Shown here one piece after another: positions 15,673-23,829 of a stretch of DNA of 64,000 bases; position 1 is the stretch's first letter, and each line of letters begins with the position of its first letter. The notes beneath the pieces are model-generated. The model was not told the origin of the DNA and searched no databases. It saw nothing but the letters and a program-made list of their open reading frames with translations. Source of the stretch: Streptomyces sp. GQFP (GTDB lineage Bacteria > Actinomycetota > Actinomycetes > Streptomycetales > Streptomycetaceae); contig NZ_CP089312.1 of NCBI RefSeq assembly GCF_021545335.1, positions 7,874,001-7,938,000 on the forward strand. The letters run 5' to 3'. The position numbers and the translations under genes were made by a program.

Positions 15673-17211
15673 ATGGCAGAGCCGCGGCCCGTCCTGGAGA
15701 TGACGGGCATAGTCAAGGAGTTTCCGGGGGTACGGGCTCTGTCGGGTGTCGACTTCCGGCTCTTCCCCGGCGAGATCCACGCCCTGATGGGCGAGAACGG
15801 AGCCGGCAAGTCCACCCTCATCAAGGTGCTGACCGGCGTCTACCCGCTGGACGGCGGCAGGATCACCCTCGACGGGCAACCCGTCCGCTTCGACAGCCCG
15901 CTGCAGGCACAGCAGGCCGGCATCAGCACCGTCTACCAGGAGGTGAACCTCTGCCCCAACCTCTCGGTGGCGGAGAACATCTTCATCGGACGTGAACCCA
16001 CCCGCTACGGCCGCATCCAGTGGAGCCGTATGCGCAAGGAGGCCGCGGAGCTGGTCGACCGCCTCGGCCTCGACATCGACGTCACCGCGCCCCTGTCCTC
16101 GTACCCCCTGGCCGTGCAGCAACTGGTCGCGATCGTACGGTCGGTGGGCACCGGAGACAGCGACGGCGCCGGAGCCGGCACCAAGGTGCTCGTCCTCGAC
16201 GAGCCGACGTCCAGCCTCGACCGCGACGAGGTCCTCGAACTCTTCCGCCTGATGCGGCAGTTGAGGGACGAGGGCGTGGCGATCCTGTTCGTCTCGCACT
16301 TCCTCGACCAGATCTACGAGATCTGCGACCGCATGACCGTCCTGCGCAACGGCGCCCTCGTCGGCGAGCACATGGTCAGCGAACTCGACCAGGTCGGGCT
16401 GATCCAGCTGATGATCGGCAAGGCCATGGACCAGCTGGAAGAGCTGCACGAGCACCAACTGCACGCCGACGTAGGCGAGTTGCTGCTCGCTGCGGACGAT
16501 CTCGGCAGGACGGGCGGTATCGCCCCCTTCGACCTGGAGATCAAGAAGGGCGAAGTCCTGGGCCTGGCAGGCCTGCTGGGCTCCGGCCGCACCGAACTCG
16601 CCCGGCTGCTCTTCGGCGCCGACCAGCCCGACAGCGGCAAGGTCAGCATCGGCGGCAAGCAGGTCTCGATGAGCGCCCCGAACGACGCGATCGGCGCGGG
16701 CGTCGCCTTCTGCTCGGAAAACCGCAAGACGGAGGGCCTGGTCCCCGACCTGACGGTCCGGGAGAACATCATCCTCGCCCTCCAGGCGGCCCGCGGCTGG
16801 ACCCGGCCCATCCCGGCCGCCCAACGCGACGAACTCGTCGCCAAGTACATCAAGGCACTGGACATCCGCCCCGCCAACCCGGAGGCCCGGGTAGGGCAGT
16901 TGAGCGGCGGCAACCAGCAAAAGGTGCTCCTGGCCCGCTGGTTGATCACTCAACCCAAGCTCCTGATCCTGGACGAGCCCACACGAGGCATCGACGTCGG
17001 CGCGAAGGCGGAGATCCAGAAGCTCGTGGTCTCGCTCTCCGAGGAAGGCATGTCCGTGCTGTACATCGCGGCCGAGTTGGAGGAGGTACTCCGGCTCAGC
17101 CACACCATCGGCGTGCTGCGCGACCGCAAACTGGTCGCCCGCATCGCCAACGGGCCCGAGATCACCCCCACCCGGATCCTGGAGACCATCGCGAGCGGAG
17201 AGCACCAGTGA
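15673..17211 (+). CDS. ATP-binding protein of second CUT2 transporter (YtfR type)
   Basis: 512 residues from ATG 15673. Two ATPase halves are present: Walker A GENGAGKST and Walker B LVLDEPTSSLDRDE in the first, and GLLGSGRTE, LSGGNQQKV and ILDEPTRGIDVGAK in the second. The first half carries an insert, GTGDSDGAGAGTK, just before Walker B, a variable spot in the family. It couples ATP hydrolysis to sugar uptake through two different permeases encoded next, the YtfR-YtfT-YjfF layout. Its stop overlaps the next start as GTGA. Confidence 0.94.
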   Translation: MAEPRPVLEMTGIVKEFPGVRALSGVDFRLFPGEIHALMGENGAGKSTLIKVLTGVYPLDGGRITLDGQPVRFDSPLQAQQAGISTVYQEVNLCPNLSVAENIFIGREPTRYGRIQWSRMRKEAAELVDRLGLDIDVTAPLSSYPLAVQQLVAIVRSVGTGDSDGAGAGTKVLVLDEPTSSLDRDEVLELFRLMRQLRDEGVAILFVSHFLDQIYEICDRMTVLRNGALVGEHMVSELDQVGLIQLMIGKAMDQLEELHEHQLHADVGELLLAADDLGRTGGIAPFDLEIKKGEVLGLAGLLGSGRTELARLLFGADQPDSGKVSIGGKQVSMSAPNDAIGAGVAFCSENRKTEGLVPDLTVRENIILALQAARGWTRPIPAAQRDELVAKYIKALDIRPANPEARVGQLSGGNQQKVLLARWLITQPKLLILDEPTRGIDVGAKAEIQKLVVSLSEEGMSVLYIAAELEEVLRLSHTIGVLRDRKLVARIANGPEITPTRILETIASGEHQ

Positions 17212-18356
17212 CCACCACTCCTCCGGCTCCCGCTCCCCGTTGGCGGGCGCTGACGCAGCATCACCTGTTCTGGCCGGTGGCCGTGCTGGTGGTCCTGCTG
17301 CTGATCAACGTTCCCTTCACCCCCGACTTCTTCTCGATCAAGATGACGGACGGCCACCTCTACGGCAGCCTCGTCTCGATCGTGCTGTTCGGCTCGCCGC
17401 TCATCCTGGTGGCGGTCGGCATGACCCTGGTCATCGCGACCGGCGGCATCGACCTCTCCGTAGGCGCGGTCGTAGCCATCACCGGCGCCCTGACCTGCTC
17501 GTACATCAGCGACCAGTCAGACCAGGACGCCCTGTCAGGAGTCTTCCTGGCGATGGGCACAGGCCTGGTGGCGGCGGTGATCTGCGGCCTCTGGAACGGC
17601 TTCCTGGTGGCCAGGATGGGTATCCAGCCCATCATCGCGACCCTCATCATCATGGTCGCGGGCCGAGGCGTGGCCCAGTTGATCACCGACGGCCAGATCA
17701 TCACGATCAACAGCGAGCCGTACAAGCTGATCGGCGGCGGCTACTGGCTGACCCTGCCGTTCTCCATCTTCGTGGTCGCGGCGGTCGTCGCCGTCACGGT
17801 GGCCCTGACCCGCAAAACGGCCCTCGGCCTGCTGGTCGAGTCGGTCGGCGGCAACGCGGAGGCCAGCCGCCTGGTCGGCATCCGCTCCCGCCGCATCAAG
17901 ATCATGTGCTACGTGTTCTGCGCCCTGTGCGCGGGCATCGCGGGCCTGATGATCAGCTCCAACACCTCGGCGGCGGACGGCAACAACGCCGGCCTGTGGA
18001 TCGAGCTGGACGCGATCCTCGCGGTCGTCATCGGCGGTACGTCGCTCCTCGGCGGCCGGTTCTCGATCGGCGGCACGGTGGTGGGAGCCCTGGTCATCCA
18101 GACCCTCACGACCACGATCTACACCATCGGCGTACCGACCCAGACCAACCTGGTCTTCAAGGCCGCCGTCGTCATCGTCGTCTGCCTGCTGCAGTCGCCG
18201 AAGTTCCGCGCGAAGGTCTTCGGCAACAGGTTCGGCCCCGGGAAGTTCGGCTCCGGGAAGGGCGCGAAGGGCGGCAGCGGCACCTCGGACGCAGCCACCC
18301 CGGCGGACGCCGCCCAGACGACGACCACGGCAACCCCCAAGATGGAGGTGTCGTGA
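17208..18356 (+). CDS. sugar ABC transporter permease (YtfT type)
   Basis: 382 residues from GTG 17208, coupled to the ATPase stop. Longer frames are shadow extensions through the ATPase gene. About nine or ten hydrophobic segments are visible, with the family loop GGIDLSVGAVVAITGA near residues 80-95. The C-terminus, from about residue 340, is a hydrophilic Gly/Ser/Thr-rich tail without similarity I know. It probably pairs with the next permease to form a heterodimeric channel. Confidence 0.92.
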   Translation: MTTTPPAPAPRWRALTQHHLFWPVAVLVVLLLINVPFTPDFFSIKMTDGHLYGSLVSIVLFGSPLILVAVGMTLVIATGGIDLSVGAVVAITGALTCSYISDQSDQDALSGVFLAMGTGLVAAVICGLWNGFLVARMGIQPIIATLIIMVAGRGVAQLITDGQIITINSEPYKLIGGGYWLTLPFSIFVVAAVVAVTVALTRKTALGLLVESVGGNAEASRLVGIRSRRIKIMCYVFCALCAGIAGLMISSNTSAADGNNAGLWIELDAILAVVIGGTSLLGGRFSIGGTVVGALVIQTLTTTIYTIGVPTQTNLVFKAAVVIVVCLLQSPKFRAKVFGNRFGPGKFGSGKGAKGGSGTSDAATPADAAQTTTTATPKMEVS

Positions 18357-19381
18357 TGAGCACGACCACCCAGACCCCCAAGATCCAGGACGACCGTCCG
18401 GGGACGTCCAAGGCCGCGCGCCTGCTGGGCGACCGGCGCCTGCCCGTCGTCGTGACGGCCACGCTCTTCCTCGTGATGTACGTCGTGGGCCTGAGCCGCT
18501 ACCAGAACTACGGCTTCGGCGAACCGCAGGTGTTCCTCAACCTGTTCATCGACAACGGCTATCTACTGGTGGCCGCGGTAGGCGCGACCTTCGTCATCCT
18601 CTCCGGCGGCATCGACCTCTCGGTCGGCTCGGTGATCGGCTTCACGACGATGCTCACGGCGTGGCTGGTGGAGAAGCAGGGCCTGCCGATCCTCGTCGTC
18701 ATCCCCATCGCGCTGGGCGTGGGAGCGTTCGGCGGCTTCCTGATGGGCTACGTGATCCACAACTTCGAGATCCAGCCCTTCATCGTGACCCTGGCCGGCC
18801 TCTTCCTCTTCCGAGGCCTGTGTCTGGTCATCAGCAAGGAGTCGATCGCCATCGACGACTCGTCGGTGAGCAGCATGGCGCAGGCGCAGGCCCAACTGGG
18901 CGTGGGCTTCCTGTCGATAGGCGCGATAGTCGCGTTGGTCGTCCTGGCGGCGGCCTTCTACATCCTCCACTACACCCGCTTCGGCCGGCGCGTGTACGCC
19001 ATCGGCGGCAACGAGCAGTCGGCGATGCTGATGGGCCTCCCGCAAGGCGGCACGAAGATCGCGGTCTACACGGTGAGCGGCTTCTGCTCGGCGCTGGCGG
19101 GCCTGCTCTTCACGCTCTACATCCAGTCCGGCGACCCCCTGCACGCGACAGGCATGGAACTGGACGCCATCGCGGCGGTCGTCATCGGCGGCACGCTGCT
19201 GACGGGCGGCTCGGGCTATGTCCTGGGCACCCTGTTCGGCGTCCTGGTCCTGGGCCTGATCAAGAGCATCATCCAGTTCGAGGGAACGCTCAGCTCCTGG
19301 TGGACGAAGATCGCGACGGGCGTGCTGCTCTGCGCGTTCATCCTGATCCAGCGGGCCATGACGGCACGCGGGAAAACCTGA
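18356..19381 (+). CDS. sugar ABC transporter permease (YjfF type)
   Basis: 341 residues from ATG 18356, which overlaps the previous stop (TGATG) and has GGAGG seven bases upstream. It has multiple hydrophobic segments, the loop GGIDLSVGSVIGFTTM and late GGTLLTGGSGYVLGT, both typical of this permease class. Two permeases following one ATPase is the signature of the YtfQRT-YjfF galactofuranose importer family, though the substrate here may differ. A terminator-like hairpin follows. Confidence 0.92.
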   Translation: MSTTTQTPKIQDDRPGTSKAARLLGDRRLPVVVTATLFLVMYVVGLSRYQNYGFGEPQVFLNLFIDNGYLLVAAVGATFVILSGGIDLSVGSVIGFTTMLTAWLVEKQGLPILVVIPIALGVGAFGGFLMGYVIHNFEIQPFIVTLAGLFLFRGLCLVISKESIAIDDSSVSSMAQAQAQLGVGFLSIGAIVALVVLAAAFYILHYTRFGRRVYAIGGNEQSAMLMGLPQGGTKIAVYTVSGFCSALAGLLFTLYIQSGDPLHATGMELDAIAAVVIGGTLLTGGSGYVLGTLFGVLVLGLIKSIIQFEGTLSSWWTKIATGVLLCAFILIQRAMTARGKT

Positions 19382-19402
19382 GCGCGGGAGAGGCACTGTG
19401 CG

Positions 19403-19428
19403 GGCTTGGGGTGGACCGGCCCCAAGCC
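19403..19428 (+). terminator. terminator after the second sugar transporter operon
   Basis: GGCTTGGGG (19403-19411) and CCCCAAGCC (19420-19428) form a perfect nine-base-pair stem with an eight-base loop, about 20 bp after the last permease gene. There is no T-run, as is usual in Streptomyces. Confidence 0.65.
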
Positions 19429-19576
19429 TGCCAGCCTGTCATGAAGATGCCGGAAGTATGGCGTGGAATGGTCGGGCTTGACCTCAACTGGGCAAACGTG
19501 AAACGCCGGTTCCGCACGGAAACTTCACAGTCACCCCTAGGAACGCGCCCTACGGGGAACTTATTCTTCCCGCGTC

Positions 19577-20347
19577 ATGGACTTCTGCCACCAGTGCCAA
19601 CGGCACCTCAACGGCGCACTCGCCTGCCCGGGGTGCGGCTCATCGATAGCGCCCCTCCACACGCACGCGGCGGAGACCGACGCGCGCCCGGAAGAGGGCG
19701 GTGCCGATGAGGTACGGCGTCCGGGGCGGGCGGAAGCCCGGAGGGCGGGCCGCGGACGCGGACGCGGCCGTGTGGTCACAGAACCAGAGGCAGCGGACCC
19801 CGACGAGTACGACGACGAGGACGAGGCCGCCGAAGAGCCGGCCGGCAGCCGACGCGACCGCAAGGCCGCGGCACACCGACGACGCCGGAAGCGGACGCTG
19901 CTCGTCGCCGCGGGGTTCATCCTCGCGGCGGCCGGACTGAGCCTCGCGGAACTGGGCACGGACGCGCCAGGATCGAACCCGAAGCCCGCGGCGGCGGGCA
20001 GCGAGTCGGCGGACGGCTCGGCGACGACGGAGGCCGACGACACGGCGGAGCCCCTGTCCGACGAGTCCTCGTCGGCGGACGACGACGCATCCGACTCGGC
20101 GTCCCCGTCGGGGTCACCATCCCCCTCGGCATCGGAGAGCTCGGACTCCCCGTCCCCGACAGCCTCCCCGAGCAGAAGCAAGGACGCCCAGTCGGCCCCG
20201 GTCGGCTCGGCCCCGACCCCGACAAGGGGCGAGTCCTCGACCCCGACGGACTCGACGACCCCGTCCTCGGACCCGACCACAGCGGACCCGACCCCGGAAC
20301 CGTCCCCTTCGGAGACGTGCGAGCAGTTCCTGTGGTGGTGCACTTAG
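19577..20347 (+). CDS. zinc-ribbon membrane protein with acidic Ser/Pro-rich exterior (SCO2400 family)
   Basis: 256 residues. C4, C7, C17 and C20 (CHQC and CPGC) form a zinc ribbon at the very start. A charged cytoplasmic linker with arginine clusters leads to one membrane segment at about 107-126. The outer part (130-245) is a low-complexity Ser/Asp/Thr/Pro region, probably wall-spanning and disordered, and the end is TCEQFLWWCT, with two cysteines that could form a disulfide. I recognise this as the Streptomyces SCO2400 type, of unknown function. It stands alone between the transporter operon and the acetyltransferase gene. Confidence 0.75.
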   Translation: MDFCHQCQRHLNGALACPGCGSSIAPLHTHAAETDARPEEGGADEVRRPGRAEARRAGRGRGRGRVVTEPEAADPDEYDDEDEAAEEPAGSRRDRKAAAHRRRRKRTLLVAAGFILAAAGLSLAELGTDAPGSNPKPAAAGSESADGSATTEADDTAEPLSDESSSADDDASDSASPSGSPSPSASESSDSPSPTASPSRSKDAQSAPVGSAPTPTRGESSTPTDSTTPSSDPTTADPTPEPSPSETCEQFLWWCT

Positions 20348-20413
20348 GGGTTCACGGCGGTTTGCCGTACGGGCGCCAGGTGAACGGCTCGTGGTCATGG
20401 GGCCGGAGCCGAG

Positions 20414-20869
20414 CTACAACTCCCGCTCGGCCACGATCTCGCCCTCGACGACCTCGCCGGTGACGCGGAAGCCGAGCCGTGTGTAGAAGGGTTCGGGTCC
20501 GCCGTCGCCCGGCTGCCAGGACACCCACAGTCGGCGTTCGCCGCGCCGCCGGGCCTCGGCGCACACCTCCGCCACCGCGAAGCTGCCGTACCCCTGCCCC
20601 TGGAGGTCCGCGGCGATGTTCAGCCGCCACAGATAACTCCGGTACGGCTCCACCGGATGCGCCGGGTCGAAGCCGGCCATGACGAACCCGACCAGCCGCT
20701 CCCCGTCGCAGATCACCCGGGGCCAGGCCGTCTCCCCGTACGCGTACGCCTCGGCGAGCGAGGTGACGACCGGATCGACGAAACGCTCCTGGTCGGGCCG
20801 CACGCGCAGCCGGCACGCCGCGTCGACGTTGTCCGGTGTGACCTTCGCCAGATACAGGGATGAACTCAC
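20414..20869 (-). CDS. GNAT-family N-acetyltransferase
   Basis: 151 residues from GTG 20869, which has GAGGAG nine bases upstream. The longer frame to 20935 has no such site. The acetyl-CoA loop is QGQGYGS near residues 91-97, and EPFYTRLGFRVTGE is the usual C-terminal strand. The substrate is unknown. The VEPYRSYLWRLNI strand suggests the small-molecule acetyltransferases related to the spermidine enzyme, but this is weak. Confidence 0.85.
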   Translation of the reverse strand: MSSSLYLAKVTPDNVDAACRLRVRPDQERFVDPVVTSLAEAYAYGETAWPRVICDGERLVGFVMAGFDPAHPVEPYRSYLWRLNIAADLQGQGYGSFAVAEVCAEARRRGERRLWVSWQPGDGGPEPFYTRLGFRVTGEVVEGEIVAEREL

Positions 20870-20989
20870 GGATCGGCGCTCCTCGAATGACCGGTCGGCA
20901 TCCACTACTACCACCGGGCGCCGAGGAGTTGCCACGGAGTGGAACGCACAGGAGCCTCCTGCGAGTCCGTAGAGGCCCCCACCTCTGCC

Positions 20990-21427
20990 CTACGCCTCCG
21001 CCATCCGCACCAACAACCCCCGCAGCAGTACCCGCTCCTCCTCCGACAGCCCCGCCAGCGGCTCCCGGGCGAAGTTCAGGGACTCGCGCAGGCTCCGTGC
21101 GACCCGGACCCCCTCCTCCGTGCACGCGGCCAGCTTCACCCGGCGGTCCGAGGGGTCGGGGCGGCGCTCGACCAGGTCGCGGGACTCCAGCCGGTCCACG
21201 ATCCCGGTGACGTTCGACGGCTCGCAGCGCAGCTTCCGGGCCAGTTGCCGCATCGGCAGCGGGCCCAGGGAGAGCAGGCTCAGCAGACGGGCCTGGGCTC
21301 CGGTGAGGGAGTGCTGCGTGGCCGCCTCCTCGTACTCCTGGTGGTAGCGGGCCACGACCGCGCCGATGAGGTCGACGACCTCAAGGGTCAGGGGGTCGGG
21401 GCGGCGAGTCTTCTCCGGTGTGGCCAT
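20990..21427 (-). CDS. MarR-family transcriptional regulator
   Basis: 145 residues. The winged helix-turn-helix spans about 55-100, with PMRQLARKLRCEPSNVTGIV, DRLE and the wing DPSDRRVKLAACTEEG. It is divergent from the reductase gene, with a perfect inverted repeat between the two. It probably represses the reductase gene and itself and is released by a phenolic or electrophilic ligand. There are only two cysteines, so thiol sensing is possible but not indicated. Confidence 0.9.
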   Translation of the reverse strand: MATPEKTRRPDPLTLEVVDLIGAVVARYHQEYEEAATQHSLTGAQARLLSLLSLGPLPMRQLARKLRCEPSNVTGIVDRLESRDLVERRPDPSDRRVKLAACTEEGVRVARSLRESLNFAREPLAGLSEEERVLLRGLLVRMAEA

Positions 21428-21449
21428 GCTCTCCAGGCTACCCCTTTGC

Positions 21450-21497
21450 TTGACAACATGAAATATTCAGCTGCATTATTGTTTCAGGTTCTGAAAC
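21450..21497 (+). promoter_or_regulatory. promoter and MarR operator for the reductase gene
   Basis: TTGACA (21450-21455), 18 bp, then CATTAT (21474-21479) gives a good promoter. Immediately after it, GTTTCAG (21481-21487) and CTGAAAC (21491-21497) form a perfect seven-base inverted repeat around GTT. An additional half site, CTGAAAC, lies at 21506-21512. Binding here would block transcription start for the reductase gene and could also affect the divergent marR-type gene. Confidence 0.7.
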
Positions 21498-21540
21498 AAC
21501 TGAGCCTGAAACATCTGAGCCCCACCGGAAGGCCCCCCTC

Positions 21541-22572
21541 ATGCCCGACAGCTCCGCCCCCGCCCCGCTGCCCACCGTCAACCGCGAATGGCACCTGCTC
21601 AGCCGTCCGGTCGGCCGGCCCAAGACCGGGGACTTCGCCCTGGTCGAGGCCGCGGTCCCGCAGCCCCGCGAGGGCCAGGTGCTGGTGCGGAACCTGTACG
21701 CCTCGGTGGACCCGTACATGCGCGGTCGGATGAGCGACGCCAAGTCGTATGTCGCCCCCTTCGAGCTGGGCAAGGTCATGCAGGGCGGGGCCGTCGGCGA
21801 GGTCGTCGCCTCCAACGCCGAGGGTCTCGCCGTCGGTGACCACGTCCTGCACTTCCTGGGCTGGCGCGAGTACGCGGCCGTGAACGCGAAGGACGCCGTC
21901 AAGGTCGACCCCGAAGCCGCCCCGCTGTCCACGTACCTCGGCGTGCTCGGCATGACCGGCCTCACCGCCTACGCGGGCCTCCTGCGCACCGCCTCCTTCA
22001 AGGAGGGCGACACCGTGTTCGTCTCCGGCGCCGCCGGTGCCGTGGGCGGCCAGGTCGGACAGATCGCCAAGCTCAAGGGCGCCGCCCGGGTCATCGGCTC
22101 CGCCGGATCCGACGACAAGGTCAAGCTCCTGGTGGAGGAGTACGGCTTCGACGCCGCCTTCAACTACAAGGACGGGTCGGTCAGCGAGCAGCTCCGCAAG
22201 GCGGCCCCCGACGGCATCGACGTGTACTTCGACAACGTGGGCGGCGACCACCTGGAGGCGGCCATCGGCTCCCTCAACCTGCGCGGCCGGATCGCCATCT
22301 GCGGCATGATCTCCGTCTACAACAACACGGAGCCCGCCCCCGGCCCGAAGAACCTCGCCCGTCTCATCGCGACCCGCGGCCGCATCGAGGGCCTCCTCGT
22401 GGGCGACCACTACGACCTCCAGCCGCAGTTCGTCCAGGAGGTCGGCGCCTGGGTCCGCTCCGGTGAACTCAAGTACCGCGAGACGGTCGTCGAGGGCATC
22501 GACAACAACCTGGAGGCGTTCTTCGGGGTGCTGCGCGGCGACAACACCGGCAAGATGATCGTCCAGTACTGA
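21541..22572 (+). CDS. NADP-dependent oxidoreductase (zinc-free medium-chain family, curcumin/leukotriene-B4 reductase type)
   Basis: 343 residues. There are no zinc cysteines. The nucleotide loop is SGAAGAVGGQVGQ at about residues 162-174, and VDPYMRGRMSD near 57-67 together with GMTGLTAYAGL are family landmarks. Such enzymes reduce the double bond of alpha,beta-unsaturated aldehydes and ketones with NADPH. Control by the divergent MarR protein fits a role in detoxifying reactive enones. A strong terminator follows. Confidence 0.92.
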   Translation: MPDSSAPAPLPTVNREWHLLSRPVGRPKTGDFALVEAAVPQPREGQVLVRNLYASVDPYMRGRMSDAKSYVAPFELGKVMQGGAVGEVVASNAEGLAVGDHVLHFLGWREYAAVNAKDAVKVDPEAAPLSTYLGVLGMTGLTAYAGLLRTASFKEGDTVFVSGAAGAVGGQVGQIAKLKGAARVIGSAGSDDKVKLLVEEYGFDAAFNYKDGSVSEQLRKAAPDGIDVYFDNVGGDHLEAAIGSLNLRGRIAICGMISVYNNTEPAPGPKNLARLIATRGRIEGLLVGDHYDLQPQFVQEVGAWVRSGELKYRETVVEGIDNNLEAFFGVLRGDNTGKMIVQY

Positions 22573-22608
22573 ACCGACCTTCGTACGCCGGTGGTTGTCG
22601 AGTACGAC

Positions 22609-22643
22609 GGAGGCCGCACCCCTGGACGTGGGGTGCGGCCTCC
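22609..22643. terminator. bidirectional terminator between reductase and serine hydrolase genes
   Basis: GGAGGCCGCACCCC (22609-22622) and GGGGTGCGGCCTCC (22630-22643) form a perfect 14-bp stem with a seven-base loop between two convergent genes, so it can serve both. Confidence 0.85.
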
Positions 22644-22664
22644 GCCGTGGAATCGGTACGTGGG

Positions 22665-23816
22665 TCAGTCGCGCAGCGCCGCCGCGTGCACCGCCCGTAC
22701 GAACCGCTCGTTCTCCGGTGCCGCTCCGCCCGGGAAGGCGAACCGGCGGCGGGTGTAGCCGTACGCCAGGCCGCTGTGCGGGTCGGCGAAGGCCTGGGAG
22801 CCGCCCGCGCCGCTGTGGCCGATCGTGTTGGCACCCAGGAACGGGTAGGCCACGTCCGCGGTCTTCTGGAAGCCCAGGCCGAACGATTTGTGGGCCCGGG
22901 CCACCAGGTCGTAGCCGGTCGAGTGGTACTGGCCGAACTCCGCGACCGTGTCCGGCTTCAGCAGCGGCGCGTGCTCCCCGACCTCACTGATCGCCGCCGC
23001 GTACAGCCCGGCCAGCCCCCGAGCCGACGCCACCCCGCCGACCGACGCGGGCCCCTTGGCGCGGACCACCCGATGGTTGGGCAGTGATTCGAGGTCGGTG
23101 GGCTCGGCCCCGTGGCGGTTGAAGGCGATCGACGCGAGCGTGTGCGGCCCGGAGGGGAGCGAGTCCAGCAACTCCCGTTCCTCCGGGGTCGGTTGCATCG
23201 GCTGGACGGTACGGAAGCGTGGCTCCAGCGCCTCCGGCAGGCCCAGGTAGAAGTCGAGCCCGTAGGGAGCCCGCACCCGCTCCTCGTGGACCTGCTGGAG
23301 CGTACGGCCGGTTGCCCGCCGGACGATCTCGCCGGTCAACGCGCCGATGACGAAGGCGTGGTAGCCGAACGCCGTCCCCGGGCGCCAGAACGGGCGCTGG
23401 TCCGCGAGGCGTTCGGCGATCAGCCGGTCGCAGGCCAGCTCCTCCAGGGTGAACCCGGTGTCGGCGCCGACCAGGCCGGCCCGGTGCGCGAGCAGGTCGC
23501 GCAGGGTCAGCGTCGACTTGTCCTCGGCGGCGAACTCCGGCCAGTAGTAGGTGACTTTGCGGTTCAGCTCCAGCGTGCCCTCCTGGACCAGGACGGCGAC
23601 CACGAGATGGGCGGCGCCCTTCGTGGACGAGTACACGCCGTAGAGGGTGTCCGGTCCGGTGTCCGGGCCCGCCCACAGGTCGACGACCCGCCTGCCGTGC
23701 ACATACGCGCACAACTGGCCCTCGTAGTCGGGCGGTTCACCGGCGACGAAGGCGGCGAACTCCTCCCGCACCGCCTCGAACCCGTCGCTGACAGTGCCGT
23801 GGATCTCCTGCGTCAT
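22665..23816 (-). CDS. beta-lactamase-fold serine hydrolase (esterase type)
   Basis: 383 residues from ATG 23816 with GGAGAG upstream. The nucleophile motif SSTK (in VYSSTKGAAHL) is the S-x-x-K of class C beta-lactamase-like enzymes, and GYHAFVIG carries the Tyr of the second motif. No signal peptide is visible, so it is probably cytoplasmic. Relatives such as EstB hydrolyse esters rather than beta-lactams. The gene lies just downstream of the carboxypeptidase gene on the same strand, 13 bp apart, and the two may be cotranscribed. Confidence 0.87.
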   Translation of the reverse strand: MTQEIHGTVSDGFEAVREEFAAFVAGEPPDYEGQLCAYVHGRRVVDLWAGPDTGPDTLYGVYSSTKGAAHLVVAVLVQEGTLELNRKVTYYWPEFAAEDKSTLTLRDLLAHRAGLVGADTGFTLEELACDRLIAERLADQRPFWRPGTAFGYHAFVIGALTGEIVRRATGRTLQQVHEERVRAPYGLDFYLGLPEALEPRFRTVQPMQPTPEERELLDSLPSGPHTLASIAFNRHGAEPTDLESLPNHRVVRAKGPASVGGVASARGLAGLYAAAISEVGEHAPLLKPDTVAEFGQYHSTGYDLVARAHKSFGLGFQKTADVAYPFLGANTIGHSGAGGSQAFADPHSGLAYGYTRRRFAFPGGAAPENERFVRAVHAAALRD

Positions 23817-23829
23817 CCGCTCTCCTCAC

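Noticed and set aside
16020..17207. N-terminal extension of the YtfT-type permease through the ATPase gene
   Set aside because: Arg/Pro/Gly-rich shadow translation. The GTGA overlap at 17208 explains the real start.
19561..20343. Ser/Val-rich open frame on the minus strand opposite the zinc-ribbon protein
   Set aside because: It is a composition shadow of the Ser/Asp/Pro-rich coding region and lacks the zinc-ribbon or any other motif.
22665..23816. Antibiotic-resistance beta-lactamase
   Set aside because: The S-x-x-K motif is present but there is no signal peptide or KTG-type motif that I can place with confidence. The esterase branch is more likely.
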